Source of the DNA: Spiribacter salinus M19-40 | Lineage (GTDB): Bacteria; Pseudomonadota; Gammaproteobacteria; Nitrococcales; Nitrococcaceae | Length of the DNA stretch: 64,000 nt | NCBI RefSeq assembly: GCF_000319575.2 | Contig: NC_021291.1 | Span: 372,001-436,000 of the forward strand | Direction of reading: 5' to 3' | Shown here: positions 48,850-57,806 of the stretch, in pieces | How positions within the stretch are numbered: position 1 is the first letter of the stretch | Layout: each line of letters opens with the position of its first letter | The notes under the pieces: model-generated | Seen by the model: the letters and a program-made list of their open reading frames with translations, nothing else | Databases searched by the model: none | What the model was told of the DNA's origin: nothing | Program-made: the position numbers and the translations under genes

Positions 48850-49665
48850 TTACTCGGGTATCGATTGACCGCCAATAATCCGCCGCCGAATCGCTGAGGA
48901 GAGCTGCTCGAAGGCGATCACGGCGACCAGGATGATCAGGATGATGGCGGCGGCATCGTCGTAACGGAACAACCGCATGGCCGTGGAGAGCTCCACGCCG
49001 ATTCCCCCCGCGCCGACCAGCCCCAGTGTGACCGCCGAGCGAATGGCCTTTTCCACGCTGAACAGCGACACGGCCGTCATGGAGGCGAAGCTCTCGGGGA
49101 TGATGGCGCCAAAGATCACCGAAATACGGCCGGCGCCGGTGGAGGTGAGGGCGTTGGCGGGCCCGTCGCTCACCTCTTCGAAGCGCTCGGAGTAAAACCG
49201 GGCGGCAAAGCCGATGGTATCCATGATGATCGCCAGAATCCCGGCGAGTGGGCCAAGGCCGACGGTGACCACAAAGATCAACGCCCAGATCAGATCCGGA
49301 ATAGTGCGCGATACCGAGATGACAAAGCGCGCGGCAATATGCACGGCGCGATGGGGTGACGTGTTGCGGGCCGCGAGCAGGGCCAGTGGCACGGAGAGTA
49401 GGCAACCAATAGTGACGCCCACTACGGCGATATTGAGCGTCTCCAGCATGGCCCAGCCAATGTTACCGCTGCGGCTGAAGTCGGGGGGCAATGCCTGGCC
49501 AAGGAAGCGGACAATGTTGCCCGCGCCGCGAATCAGGCGGTCGATCGTGATCTCTGCGGCGATCATGCCCTGGATGAAAAAGGCCAGAAACCCGAGGCCG
49601 ATGCCCCAGGCAACCGGCGAGGGGCGGCGAAAGCGCGGTGGAACGTGTGAGGTGTTGGTTTTCAT
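48850..49665 (-). CDS. phnE: PhnE-type ABC transporter permease
   Basis: A 271-residue inner-membrane permease with six predicted helices and the BPD_transp_1 EAA-like loop; G-L-V-G-A-G-G-I-G-V-E-L near residue 210 matches PhnE. It pairs with the PhnC-type ATPase (4-base overlap) and PhnD-type binding protein to import phosphonate, phosphite or a related phosphorus compound. Cargo not determinable. Last gene of phnDCE. Confidence 0.88.
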   Translation of the reverse strand: MKTNTSHVPPRFRRPSPVAWGIGLGFLAFFIQGMIAAEITIDRLIRGAGNIVRFLGQALPPDFSRSGNIGWAMLETLNIAVVGVTIGCLLSVPLALLAARNTSPHRAVHIAARFVISVSRTIPDLIWALIFVVTVGLGPLAGILAIIMDTIGFAARFYSERFEEVSDGPANALTSTGAGRISVIFGAIIPESFASMTAVSLFSVEKAIRSAVTLGLVGAGGIGVELSTAMRLFRYDDAAAIILIILVAVIAFEQLSSAIRRRIIGGQSIPE

Positions 49666-50441
49666 GACAGTGCCGCCTCCGCGTAAAGGTCACTCAGGCC
49701 CGCGTTATCTACCTCATTGGCAGCGCAGTCGATGGCGGTGACGCCGTCCTTGATGCCGACGATGCGATCGGCGTAATGCCGCGCGAGGTCAAGCTGATGG
49801 AGGGTGCAGAGCATCGCGAGGTTGTCTTCGCGCACAATGCCCCAGAGCAAGTCGAGCACCTCCCGGCCACCGCGCGGGTCGAGGCTGGCAATGGGCTCAT
49901 CGGCAATGACCAAAGCGGGCTGTTGCATGAGCATCCGGGCGATGGCGACGCGCTGTTGTTGACCGCCGGACAGCTCAGCGGGCCGGTGCTCTGCCCGGTC
50001 AGCCATGCCCACGCGCTCGAGACAGGCCATGGCATAGTCGCGATCGACGGCGGTTGCTGTGGAGGTCAGACACCGCAGCACGCCGAGCGGCCTGGCACCC
50101 AAAACCCCGAAGAGCACGTTCTGAAACGCCGTTAACTGGCTGACGAGATTGAACTGCTGGAACACGTATCCCATACGCTGTCGGATGGCACGAAGCGCAG
50201 CGCCGCGCGCGTTGATGACGGATTGTCCGGCAATTTCGATCTCTCCGGATTGCGGCTGGGCGAGACCGTTCAGCGTGCGCAGCAGCGTCGATTTGCCGGA
50301 ACCATTCGCGCCGAGTAAGACGACGCCCTCGGCGGCATGAATATCCAGAGAAACGCCGCGCAGGACGTTGAGATGGCCGTAACTCAGGTGTACGGATCGC
50401 ACCCTCACTGGCTGGGCGCTCGATTCGGTCGCATCGGTCAT
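49662..50441 (-). CDS. phnC: PhnC-type ABC transporter ATPase
   Basis: A 259-residue ATPase: Walker A G-A-N-G-S-G-K-S-T near residue 45, signature L-S-G-G-Q-Q-Q-R-V near 156, Walker B L-V-I-A-D-E-P near 177 and the H-loop T-L-H-Q. Start ATG at 50441 removes the leader that runs into the terminator. Energises import with PhnE. Confidence 0.9.
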   Translation of the reverse strand: MTDATESSAQPVRVRSVHLSYGHLNVLRGVSLDIHAAEGVVLLGANGSGKSTLLRTLNGLAQPQSGEIEIAGQSVINARGAALRAIRQRMGYVFQQFNLVSQLTAFQNVLFGVLGARPLGVLRCLTSTATAVDRDYAMACLERVGMADRAEHRPAELSGGQQQRVAIARMLMQQPALVIADEPIASLDPRGGREVLDLLWGIVREDNLAMLCTLHQLDLARHYADRIVGIKDGVTAIDCAANEVDNAGLSDLYAEAALS

Positions 50442-50465
50442 GGATTCTCCTGGTCCGGACAACAC

Positions 50466-50496
50466 AAAAAGCCGCTCCGAGAAAAACGGAGCGGCT
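50466..50496 (-). terminator. Attenuating terminator between phnD and phnC
   Basis: Arms 50471-50479 and 50487-50495 are perfect 9-bp complements, followed on the minus strand by T5-T-G. Lies between the binding-protein gene and the ATPase gene, the same design as in teaA-teaB. Confidence 0.85.
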
Positions 50497-50544
50497 TCGA
50501 TTCAGGATTGGCCTGACCGGGAGCGGGCAGGCCAAGCGGACGAC

Positions 50545-51432
50545 TTATTCGTCAAGCGGAATGCCAGCGACCTCGTAGGCCTCGCGGACCTGCTGGTAGA
50601 TGGCGGGATCGGTCTCGAACGACAGATACGCATCACGCTCGATGAACTTATCGGCGTTGCGCTCCGTCGAGGTCAACGCATCCCAGACTTCATCGGTGTC
50701 AGCCGCCATGGTCTCCCGCAGGGCATCGCGGCAGTCCTGGGGCAGGCTGGCGCGCATGATGACCGGGTCACCCGGCAGGGTGTCGGTCTGGGCCAGCAGC
50801 CGGTACTCGGTGTTGGGGTCCTGCTCGCGCACGGCATCCCAGTCCTTGTTACCGCCACCCATGGCTTCCACATCATCGTTGATCAGGACCTGGATGCGCG
50901 CATCCCCGGCCATGACGATGTCCATTTCATCTGGGTTGAGGCCGGCTTCGGCGAGAAGCTTCATCGGGAAAATATGACCCGAGGTTGAGCCCACGTCCTT
51001 CAGGGCCACGCGGCGATCCTCAAGATCGGCGAGTTCCTGAATATCGCTGTCGGCCTTTACCACAAAGCTTGAGCCATAGTTCGGCCGAACGATCGAGAAC
51101 AGCACATCCAAATCGGCGAGTTCCTCAAAGAGGACAAATTCCGATGGCCCACCGAAGACGAGATCAACCTCGTCAAACTGCAGTGCGGTGCCGGCTGCCG
51201 TGCGGTTGGACAGTGAGTAGAGCTCGAGCTCGACACCGGTCATTGCTTCGAAGGACTCGGCGAATGGTGCGAACGCCTCTTCCAGCGAACCCATTCCCTC
51301 AATGCCCGTGTCGGCCATTTTCAGCGAGGCGGGGCAGACATTGGCAGGGTCGGCAGCCATTGCCGTGCCGGCCAGTGTGCCGCTCAAAGCGATCGCGGCC
51401 AGGCCTTTCGTGAAACCGTGCGACATTTTCAT
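50545..51432 (-). CDS. phnD: PhnD-type phosphonate/phosphite-binding protein
   Basis: A 295-residue periplasmic binding protein with a Sec signal peptide (cleavage near A-M-A-A-D) and the PBP-like_2 (PhnD) fold: F-G-G-P-S-E-F-V-L near residue 92, D-V-G-S-T-S-G-H-I-F-P near 145 (oxyanion-binding S-T-S) and D-D-V-E-A-M-G-G-G near 180. Binds a phosphorus oxyanion or phosphonate; the exact ligand is unknown. The ATG at 51432 or 51426 both give a signal peptide. A Pho-box-like site lies 65-82 bases upstream. Confidence 0.88.
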   Translation of the reverse strand: MKMSHGFTKGLAAIALSGTLAGTAMAADPANVCPASLKMADTGIEGMGSLEEAFAPFAESFEAMTGVELELYSLSNRTAAGTALQFDEVDLVFGGPSEFVLFEELADLDVLFSIVRPNYGSSFVVKADSDIQELADLEDRRVALKDVGSTSGHIFPMKLLAEAGLNPDEMDIVMAGDARIQVLINDDVEAMGGGNKDWDAVREQDPNTEYRLLAQTDTLPGDPVIMRASLPQDCRDALRETMAADTDEVWDALTSTERNADKFIERDAYLSFETDPAIYQQVREAYEVAGIPLDE

Positions 51433-51496
51433 GATACGACTCCGTTGTGTTTGAAATAGCCCAAATGGACTAATCTCTAAACACTACGAGATCGCT

Positions 51497-51514
51497 ATGA
51501 CAGGATGATGAAAC
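51497..51514 (-). promoter_or_regulatory. Pho-box-like site upstream of phnD
   Basis: Minus strand GTTTCAT-CATC-CTGTCAT: one perfect PhoB half-site and one with two differences, in the standard 11-bp register. Supports phosphate-starvation induction of phnDCE. Confidence 0.7.
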
Positions 51515-51539
51515 CGGCGCAGCCCCTGGCGGACGGGCG

Positions 51540-52289
51540 CTAGAGCTGGTCCAAGCGTTGCTGGGCGAGGTTTGCAGCCGTCGTGTCGGGGTGCTCCTCG
51601 ACCACGGCTTCCAGGGCTTCTTCTGCCCTATCGCGCTCGCCCTGCTCCAGTCGCACGTAACCGATTTTCAGCATGGCATCCGGACGCTTGTTGCTGTCCG
51701 GGTGCTCATCCAGCACCTGCTGGAATTCCGACAGGGCGGTTTCGAAGTCGCGCTGGACATAGTGCGACTCGCCAAGCCAGTAGCGGGCATTCGCGGCAAG
51801 ATCAGCGTCGGCGTAGGTCTCGAGGAAGGCCTCGAATTGGTCTGCCGCTGCGTCATAGTTGCCGTTGCGAAGCTCGCCAAAGGCCTCGTCGTACGCGCTG
51901 CGGATGACATCCTCATCGACGTTCTGGTCTTCAATCTCAGGCTCGCTAAGCTCGTTATCCGAACCTTCCGCTGGGGCGGATGCACCGCTCTCAAGGGCTT
52001 GTAGACGCTCATCGAGGTCGAGGTAAAGACTCCGCTGCTGGCCCCGAATATCTTCCAGTTCTCGCTCGAGGACTTCGATCTCTCCCCGCAGTGCGGTAAC
52101 CTCGCTTCTCAGTGCATCGGCTTCGTTCATCAGCGACATCAGCGCGCTGCCCTCGAGGCGCTGCTCGAGGCGATCAACGCGCCGCTCGAGATCGCTTTGC
52201 GCAAACGCGGTGGTTGCGGCCAGGCCAAGGGCGGCCGTCGCCGCCACCGCGGTCCGATAAACAGTGCGAGAGATGGACATGCCTGACAT
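51540..52289 (-). CDS. cpoB: CpoB (YbgF) Tol-Pal coordinator
   Basis: A 249-residue periplasmic protein: signal peptide (T-T-A-F-A-Q), an N-terminal coiled coil for trimerisation (about 35-105; L-E-R-R-V-D-R-L-E-Q-R-L), a linker rich in acidic residues, and C-terminal TPR repeats (L-R-N-G-N-Y-D-A-A-A near 165, R-D-F-E-T-A-L-S-E-F near 195). It couples outer-membrane constriction by Tol with PBP1B synthesis during division. The ATG at 52289 is one base past the pal stop; an ATG at 52280 is an equal alternative. Confidence 0.9.
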   Translation of the reverse strand: MSGMSISRTVYRTAVAATAALGLAATTAFAQSDLERRVDRLEQRLEGSALMSLMNEADALRSEVTALRGEIEVLERELEDIRGQQRSLYLDLDERLQALESGASAPAEGSDNELSEPEIEDQNVDEDVIRSAYDEAFGELRNGNYDAAADQFEAFLETYADADLAANARYWLGESHYVQRDFETALSEFQQVLDEHPDSNKRPDAMLKIGYVRLEQGERDRAEEALEAVVEEHPDTTAANLAQQRLDQL

Positions 52290-52290
52290 G

Positions 52291-52812
52291 CTAGCGCTCG
52301 TAGACCAACTCGGCGCGGCGATTCTCCGCCCAGGCCGACTCGCTGCTGCCACTGACGGCCGGGCTTTCCTCACCATAGCTCACGGTATCGACCTGCGCCT
52401 CATCAGCGCCTGCGAGGGTGAGGGCTTGTTTCACCGACTCGGCACGCCGCTCGCCAAGGGCCAGGTTGTATTCCCGTGCGCCGCGCTCGTCGGTGTGGCC
52501 TTCAACCAGCATTTGCCGGTCGGGGTTGTCCGCCAGGTATTCGCCATGCGCTTCCAGTTGATCCATGGCCTCATCGCTCAGGCGACTGCTGTCGTAGTCG
52601 AAGTAGACAATGCGCTCGGAAAGCGGGCTGGACGGATCCTCGAGGGGTTCGCCTTCGAAGCTGGTGCCGCCAGAGGCGCCAGCGGTCTCGGCACCGGCGG
52701 CCTCGTCGATTTCCGCCATCTCGGAGTCATCGATGTCATCGCCCGTCGAGGCGCAGCCAGCCAGAAAGATCGTAACGGCCAGCGTTGCCAGCCAGCGGGT
52801 TGGGTGGTTCAT
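52291..52812 (-). CDS. pal: Pal peptidoglycan-associated lipoprotein
   Basis: A 173-residue lipoprotein with lipobox F-L-A-G-C near residue 20 and a C-terminal OmpA domain (Y-F-D-Y-D-S-S near 72; G-H-T-D-E-R-G near 105; L-G-E-R-R-A near 118; R-R-A-E-L-V-Y near 167). It binds diaminopimelate in peptidoglycan and TolB in the periplasm, anchoring the outer membrane. The linker is very acidic. Confidence 0.95.
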   Translation of the reverse strand: MNHPTRWLATLAVTIFLAGCASTGDDIDDSEMAEIDEAAGAETAGASGGTSFEGEPLEDPSSPLSERIVYFDYDSSRLSDEAMDQLEAHGEYLADNPDRQMLVEGHTDERGAREYNLALGERRAESVKQALTLAGADEAQVDTVSYGEESPAVSGSSESAWAENRRAELVYER

Positions 52813-52876
52813 GAGCGGTTCTCCTGTTTTCTGATGTCTATTTTATGCTGAATCGGCGTCGGCGAAAAGCGCAATG

Positions 52877-54160
52877 TCACAATGGGCCCCAATCGGGCTC
52901 ACGCACGGTGTTATCAAACTCGGTCAGCCCACCCTGGACCCGGCCAAATACCGAGACGGTGGCCAGCTCGGTGCCGTCATCCACCGAACGGGTGTAAGCG
53001 ATCATGCTGCCACTCGCCGAAAAGCTCGGTGACTCGTCGAGTTGCCCATCGGTGAGCACGCGCATGAAGTCCTCTTCGAGGTCCTGCACTGCGATCCGAA
53101 AGTGGCCGTCTTGTCGATGCGTGAAAGCGAGCAGTCGGCCGTTGGCGGACACGCTGGGTGAGGCGTTGTATTTACCCTCAAACGTGACCCGCTCGGCCTC
53201 GCCGCCGGAGGCCGGGATGCGATAGATCTGCGGGCCGCCGCCGCGGTTGGAGGTAAAATACAGATGCTCGCCATCGGGTGACCAGACCGGCTCGGTGTCG
53301 ATACCGAAGTGGTCAGTCAGTTGGCGCGCATCGCCGCTGCCATCGGCGGCAATCAGGTAGATGTCAGGGTTACCGCCGCGAGAGAGTGTGATGGCCAGCG
53401 TTTCACCGTCTGGCGACCAGGCGGGTGCGCCATTAATGCCGCGAAAGGCCGCCACGGAGCGACGTTCACCCGTGCCGACGTCCTGTACAAACACCTGCGA
53501 GCTGCGCCCCGATTCGAAGGACACATAGGCCAGCCGCTCACCATCGGGTGACCAGTCCGGCGACATGAGTGGCTGACTGGAGGTCAGGATGGTCTGTGGC
53601 CGATGCCCATCGGCCTCAGCGATCGTCAGCCGATAGGTCGGGTCATCAACGCTGCCTTCCTCTTCAACATAGGCGATGCGGGTGTTGAATCCGCCTGGTC
53701 GGCCCGTGACGGCCTCGAATATCTGGTCGCTGATGGTGTGTGCGAGGTTGCGCAGTCCTTCTGGGGCGACGGTGAAGCGTTGCCCGGTCATGCGCTCGCC
53801 GCCATAAACATCGAGGAGCTCATAGCGCACTCGGTAATTGCCGCCTTCTCCAGGGCGGATTTCTCCCACGACCAGGGTATCGGCGCCGAGCGCGCGCCAG
53901 TTGCGAAAGCGCACGTCCTCAAAACGGGAAGGCTGACCAAGGTGGTTGTCGGGGCTGATCGGATCGAACAGGCCGCTGCGGTAGAGGTTGTCACGGATGA
54001 TGTTCGCGAAATCGAGCTGACTCGTGCTGGTCTCGGACTGGAAGGGCACAACCGCGATTGGCAAAGCCGCTTCGGCACCACCGGTGATCTCGAGTTTGAC
54101 CTGTCCGATCGCTGGGACGCTGAGGAGTAAGCCTAGGATTAGCACGAGCAGCTTTTTCAT
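52877..54160 (-). CDS. tolB: TolB beta-propeller protein
   Basis: A 427-residue periplasmic protein: signal peptide, N-terminal alpha/beta domain (25-150) and a six-bladed WD40-like propeller with repeated P-x-W-S-P-D-G blocks (for example S-P-D-W-S-P-D-G near 205, A-P-A-W-S-P-D-G near 247, E-P-V-W-S-P-D-G near 292). It binds Pal and links the TolQRA complex to the outer membrane. The ATG at 54160 gives the standard signal peptide. Confidence 0.96.
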   Translation of the reverse strand: MKKLLVLILGLLLSVPAIGQVKLEITGGAEAALPIAVVPFQSETSTSQLDFANIIRDNLYRSGLFDPISPDNHLGQPSRFEDVRFRNWRALGADTLVVGEIRPGEGGNYRVRYELLDVYGGERMTGQRFTVAPEGLRNLAHTISDQIFEAVTGRPGGFNTRIAYVEEEGSVDDPTYRLTIAEADGHRPQTILTSSQPLMSPDWSPDGERLAYVSFESGRSSQVFVQDVGTGERRSVAAFRGINGAPAWSPDGETLAITLSRGGNPDIYLIAADGSGDARQLTDHFGIDTEPVWSPDGEHLYFTSNRGGGPQIYRIPASGGEAERVTFEGKYNASPSVSANGRLLAFTHRQDGHFRIAVQDLEEDFMRVLTDGQLDESPSFSASGSMIAYTRSVDDGTELATVSVFGRVQGGLTEFDNTVREPDWGPL

Positions 54161-54186
54161 GATTCCTCTAGTCAACCGCATTTCGG

Positions 54187-54945
54187 TTACTCAGGTGTGA
54201 AGGTTAACTCAACGCCTCGCCGGTACGGGGCCGCCAGTGAGGGCTCGTCCGGCATGGGAAGCGGGTCAGCTCTCAGGACTGCCCGTTCAGCGGAGCGGTC
54301 GAAGGCGGCATTGCCGCTGCTCTCCACCACCTCAGCACTCAGGACTGTACCACCAGGGCCAAGGCGGACCGCAACGACGGCGCTCAGGCCCTCCGGGATA
54401 CCTGGCGGTCGGCTCCACGCGCGATTAATCTTTTGCCGGATTGCGGCATCGTAGGTGCCGCGTGCCTCGGCCTGACGCTGCGCGAGCGCTTCGGCCTCGC
54501 GGCGGGCCTGTTCCTCCGCGTCGCGGCGAGCTTGTTCTTCGGCTTCGCGTCGGGCCTGCTCCTCCGCCTCGCGGCGGGCTTGTTCCTCGGCTTCACGCTG
54601 GGCCTGTTCCTCGGCCTCGCGGCGGGCTTGTTCCTCGGCCTCGCGGCGAGCCTGTTCTTCGGCCTCGCGTTGTGCCTGCTCCTCCGCTTCGCGCTGAGCC
54701 TGCTCCTCGGCCTCGCGGCGGGCCTGTTCTTCGGCCTCGCGCTGGGCCTGCGCCTCAGCCTCCCGCTCTGCCTCCTGGTCAGGTACGGGTTGGCTGATGG
54801 CCGTCGCCTGCATGGATTGCTCTGTACCCGGCACGGCATCATCCAGGCTGGAACCGAATCGCAAGCTGACGGTGAAGACGAGAAACAACACCACGTGGGC
54901 ACCGATCGACAGTGCCACATCCCGCGCTGTCTCCCGCCTGATCAT
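54187..54945 (-). CDS. tolA: TolA energy-coupling protein
   Basis: A 252-residue protein: inner-membrane helix (about 12-32), a periplasmic helical repeat region (58-165) made of about ten 8-residue units of the type R-E-A-E-E-Q-A-(R/Q), and a C-terminal TonB-like domain III (S-A-V-V-A-V-R-L-G-P-G-G near 185). Domain III touches TolB, domain I TolQR. It is shorter than E. coli TolA (421), mainly in domain II. Confidence 0.93.
   Translation of the reverse strand: MIRRETARDVALSIGAHVVLFLVFTVSLRFGSSLDDAVPGTEQSMQATAISQPVPDQEAEREAEAQAQREAEEQARREAEEQAQREAEEQAQREAEEQARREAEEQARREAEEQAQREAEEQARREAEEQARREAEEQARRDAEEQARREAEALAQRQAEARGTYDAAIRQKINRAWSRPPGIPEGLSAVVAVRLGPGGTVLSAEVVESSGNAAFDRSAERAVLRADPLPMPDEPSLAAPYRRGVELTFTPE
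54502..54741 (-). repeat. 24-bp tandem repeats in tolA
   Basis: About ten tandem 24-bp units (240 bp) encoding R-E-A-E-E-Q-A-R/Q. DNA identity between units is high (mainly third-base changes), so copy number is probably variable between strains. Confidence 0.85.
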
Positions 54946-55394
54946 TCGCTGCGCGGCGCGGGTTGGGTCATGAGCCCTACCTGCGGAACCCCCGCTTCCT
55001 GCAGAGCGGCCATGACGTCGATCACCCGGGCATAGGCCACATCCGCATCGCCGCGGACATACACCGGGGTTTCAGGTTGCGCGCGCATTAGCGTGGTCAC
55101 GGTCGCGATGACCTCGTCGGTATTCAGTGCCTCGTCATCGGCTTGATCGCCCACGCTCAGGTAGAACCGACCATCGCGATCGACCTCAACAATCAGGGGT
55201 TCTTGTTCATCGGCCGTGAGGGGCTCGGCGCTGGACTCCGGTAAGTCGACATTCACGCCCTGATAGAGCAGGGGTGCCGTCACCATGAAAATGACGAGCA
55301 GCACGAGCATCACGTCGATGTAGGGGACGACGTTAATTTCTGCCATGGGCCGGCGACGGCCGCGCTGGCGGCGACTCGGCAGGGTGTTGCTCAT
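54942..55394 (-). CDS. tolR: TolR inner-membrane protein
   Basis: A 150-residue protein of the ExbD/TolR family with one membrane helix (about 27-45, with the conserved Asp in Y-I-D-V-M-L-V-L-L) and a periplasmic domain ending with A-G-V-P-Q-V-G-L-M-T. It works with TolQ to convert the proton gradient into motion of TolA. It overlaps both neighbours by four bases. Confidence 0.95.
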   Translation of the reverse strand: MSNTLPSRRQRGRRRPMAEINVVPYIDVMLVLLVIFMVTAPLLYQGVNVDLPESSAEPLTADEQEPLIVEVDRDGRFYLSVGDQADDEALNTDEVIATVTTLMRAQPETPVYVRGDADVAYARVIDVMAALQEAGVPQVGLMTQPAPRSE

Positions 55395-56080
55395 CGCTCG
55401 ACGCTGCCCCGTCCCTGCAGGTGGCGCTGGAGAATGCTGGTGAACTCTTCAACAAACATTTCGTAGCGATTGGTGATGCGCTCGGACTGACTCGAGAAGC
55501 GGTTGTAGGCAATCACCGCGGGGATCGCGGCAAACAGGCCGAGTGCGGTGGCAATCAGCGCTTCTGCAATGCCTGGCGCGACGGTCGCGAGGGTTGCCTG
55601 CTGCATCGCCCCGAGGGCGAGAAACGAGTTCATGATGCCCCATACCGTGCCGAAGAGGCCGATGTACGGACTGGTTGAGCCGACCGTTGCCAGGTAAGGC
55701 ACATGCGATTCGAGGTGATCCATCTCGCGGTTGATGGCGACGCGCATGGCGCGCTGGGCCCCTTCAATGGTGGGCTCAGCGAGGGCGTTTTGCTGACGCA
55801 TGCGCGTGAATTCACGAAAACCCGCTCGAAATATGCGCTCCAGACCGCCCGATTCGATGTCGGGCTGCTCGGAGCGGCTGTAGATGTCGGTGAGATTGCC
55901 GCCGGACCAGAAGGTATCCTCAAACGCCTCGGCGCCGTCGTCAGCTCGGCGCAGGTGCCGGATTTTCCGGAAGATCAGGGCCCAGGAGCTCACTGAGGCC
56001 ACCAGCAGAATCAACATCACCACTTGGACGACAAAACTTGCCTCCAGGATCAGGTGGGTCACGGAAAGGTCAGCGGACAT
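55391..56080 (-). CDS. tolQ: TolQ proton channel subunit
   Basis: A 229-residue ExbB/TolQ protein with three membrane helices (about 15-38, 138-160, 172-195) and conserved G-L-F-G-T-V-W-G-I-M-N-S-F near residue 143. Forms a pentamer around TolR in the inner membrane. First gene of the Tol block here; the usual ybgC thioesterase gene before tolQ is absent and ruvB ends 68 bases upstream. Confidence 0.95.
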   Translation of the reverse strand: MSADLSVTHLILEASFVVQVVMLILLVASVSSWALIFRKIRHLRRADDGAEAFEDTFWSGGNLTDIYSRSEQPDIESGGLERIFRAGFREFTRMRQQNALAEPTIEGAQRAMRVAINREMDHLESHVPYLATVGSTSPYIGLFGTVWGIMNSFLALGAMQQATLATVAPGIAEALIATALGLFAAIPAVIAYNRFSSQSERITNRYEMFVEEFTSILQRHLQGRGSVER

Positions 56081-56147
56081 CGGCCATCCTCAGCTGGGTC
56101 GATGACCCGAAACAGTAGTCCCCCGGCTGCTGCGGCGCAACCGGCGT

Positions 56148-57191
56148 TTAGTCATGATCGAAGAGCTCGCCCGTGGGGTCGGCTATCCGGGGCGGCGCCG
56201 GCCGATCGAAGTGCGCGTAGGCGCTGCGAGTGGCCATTCGACCCCGTGGTGTGCGGTGCAGAAAGCCCTGCTGGATCAGGTAGGGCTCGATCACATCCTC
56301 GATGGTGCCCCGCTCCTCGCCAATAGCGGCCGCCAGGCTTTCCACGCCCACCGGCCCGCCGTCGAACTTCTCAAGGATCGCCAACAGCAGCCGCCGGTCC
56401 TGAATATCAAAGCCGCTGTTATCGACCTTGAGCATATCCATTGCGGCGGCAGCGACGGCCTGGCTGATGTGGCCGTCTGCCCGGACCTCTGCGTAATCCC
56501 GCACGCGCCTGAGCAGCCGATTGGCAATTCTGGGCGTGCCACGCGCCCGGCGAGCGATCTCCGTTGCACCACCCTCGTCGATGGCGAGGGCGAGCAGGTT
56601 TGCCGAGCGATTTACGATCGTGGTGAGCTCGGTAACGGAGTAGTACTCGAGGCGCTGGACAATGCCGAAGCGATCCCGCAACGGCGATGTCAGCAAGCCG
56701 GCACGGGTTGTTGCACCGACCAGGGTAAAGGGCGGCAGATCGAGCTTGATCGAGCGGGCCGCCGGTCCCTCGCCCACCATGATATCGATCTGCTGGTCTT
56801 CCATGGCGGGGTAGAGCACTTCCTCAACCACGGCGGACAAGCGATGAATTTCATCAACGAACAACACGTCGCCTGGCTCGAGGTTGGTGAGCAGCGCGGC
56901 CAGATCGCCTGGTCGGTCGATCACGGGCCCGGAGGTCTGGCGGAGGTTGACGCCAAGCTCGTGAGCGATGATGTGGGCCAGCGTCGTCTTGCCGAGACCG
57001 GGCGGGCCGAATACCAGGACATGATCGAGCGCCTCGCTCCGCGCTTTTGCGGCGTGCACGAAGATCTCCAGCTGATCGCGTACAGCCTGCTGGCCAATGT
57101 AGTCGCCGAGGCGCTTGGGGCGAATGGCCCGATCGACCGCCTCGTCGTCGGGGGCCGCGTTGGTGGAGGTGATGTGGTCGTTTTCTATCAT
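56148..57191 (-). CDS. ruvB: RuvB Holliday-junction branch-migration ATPase
   Basis: A 347-residue AAA+ ATPase: Walker A G-P-P-G-L-G-K-T near residue 62, Walker B F-V-D-E-I-H-R near 113, the sensor region and a C-terminal winged helix (T-P-R-G-R-M-A-T near 312). Two RuvB hexamers drive junction branch migration with RuvA. Last gene of ruvCAB. Confidence 0.97.
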   Translation of the reverse strand: MIENDHITSTNAAPDDEAVDRAIRPKRLGDYIGQQAVRDQLEIFVHAAKARSEALDHVLVFGPPGLGKTTLAHIIAHELGVNLRQTSGPVIDRPGDLAALLTNLEPGDVLFVDEIHRLSAVVEEVLYPAMEDQQIDIMVGEGPAARSIKLDLPPFTLVGATTRAGLLTSPLRDRFGIVQRLEYYSVTELTTIVNRSANLLALAIDEGGATEIARRARGTPRIANRLLRRVRDYAEVRADGHISQAVAAAAMDMLKVDNSGFDIQDRRLLLAILEKFDGGPVGVESLAAAIGEERGTIEDVIEPYLIQQGFLHRTPRGRMATRSAYAHFDRPAPPRIADPTGELFDHD

Positions 57192-57215
57192 GGCCCTTTG
57201 TTCCTGCCGATGCGG

Positions 57216-57806
57216 CTAGCGCACGGCCTTTTGCAGCGCGGCCCGGATGAGTGACTCGCTGCTGTCCGCGGTGTCATCAAGGCCTTGCAGCAGTCGCTGC
57301 GCTTCGGCTGGCCGATAACCCAGAGCGACCAGCGCGGCATGGGCCTCGCCGGTGGCGTCGGCTGGCACCGCGCTCGCCGTGGCAAGGCCTGAGCCGCCGG
57401 CCAGCCCCTCCACACGATCCTGCATTTCAAGCGTGAGTCGCTCAGCGATCTTTTTGCCTATGCCGGGTAGCCGCGTGAGTGTGGCCGTGTCTTTTTGCTC
57501 GACACAGCGGCGGAATTCCTCGGCGCTGATACCGGAGAGAATGGCCAGCGCCATTTTGGGGCCAACGCCGTTGACTCGGATTAGGGCACGGAAAAGCTCG
57601 CGCTCCCCCTCGCTCAGAAAACCGTATAAAACCGGGACTTCATCCCGTAGCCCCTGATGCACCCGCAGGGCGACGGTCTGCCCGGTCTCCGGTAGCTGGT
57701 AGATCGTCGACATGGGGGCTTCGAGCTCATAGCCGACGCCGCCAGTGTCGACCAGGATCCAGGGCGGGTGCTTTTCGATCAGGGTACCGCTGATTCGCCC
57801 GATCAT
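57216..57806 (-). CDS. ruvA: RuvA Holliday-junction DNA-binding protein
   Basis: A 196-residue protein: N-terminal OB fold (M-I-G-R-I-S-G-T-L), two helix-hairpin-helix motifs (V-N-G-V-G-P-K-M-A near residue 74 and L-P-G-I-G-K-K-I-A near 109) and a C-terminal UBA-like domain III that contacts RuvB. Its start overlaps the ruvC stop by four bases. Confidence 0.97.
   Translation of the reverse strand: MIGRISGTLIEKHPPWILVDTGGVGYELEAPMSTIYQLPETGQTVALRVHQGLRDEVPVLYGFLSEGERELFRALIRVNGVGPKMALAILSGISAEEFRRCVEQKDTATLTRLPGIGKKIAERLTLEMQDRVEGLAGGSGLATASAVPADATGEAHAALVALGYRPAEAQRLLQGLDDTADSSESLIRAALQKAVR

Noticed and set aside
56154-57254. 366-residue open frame antisense to ruvB
   Set aside because: Same reason: exact overlap with a firm gene on the other strand.
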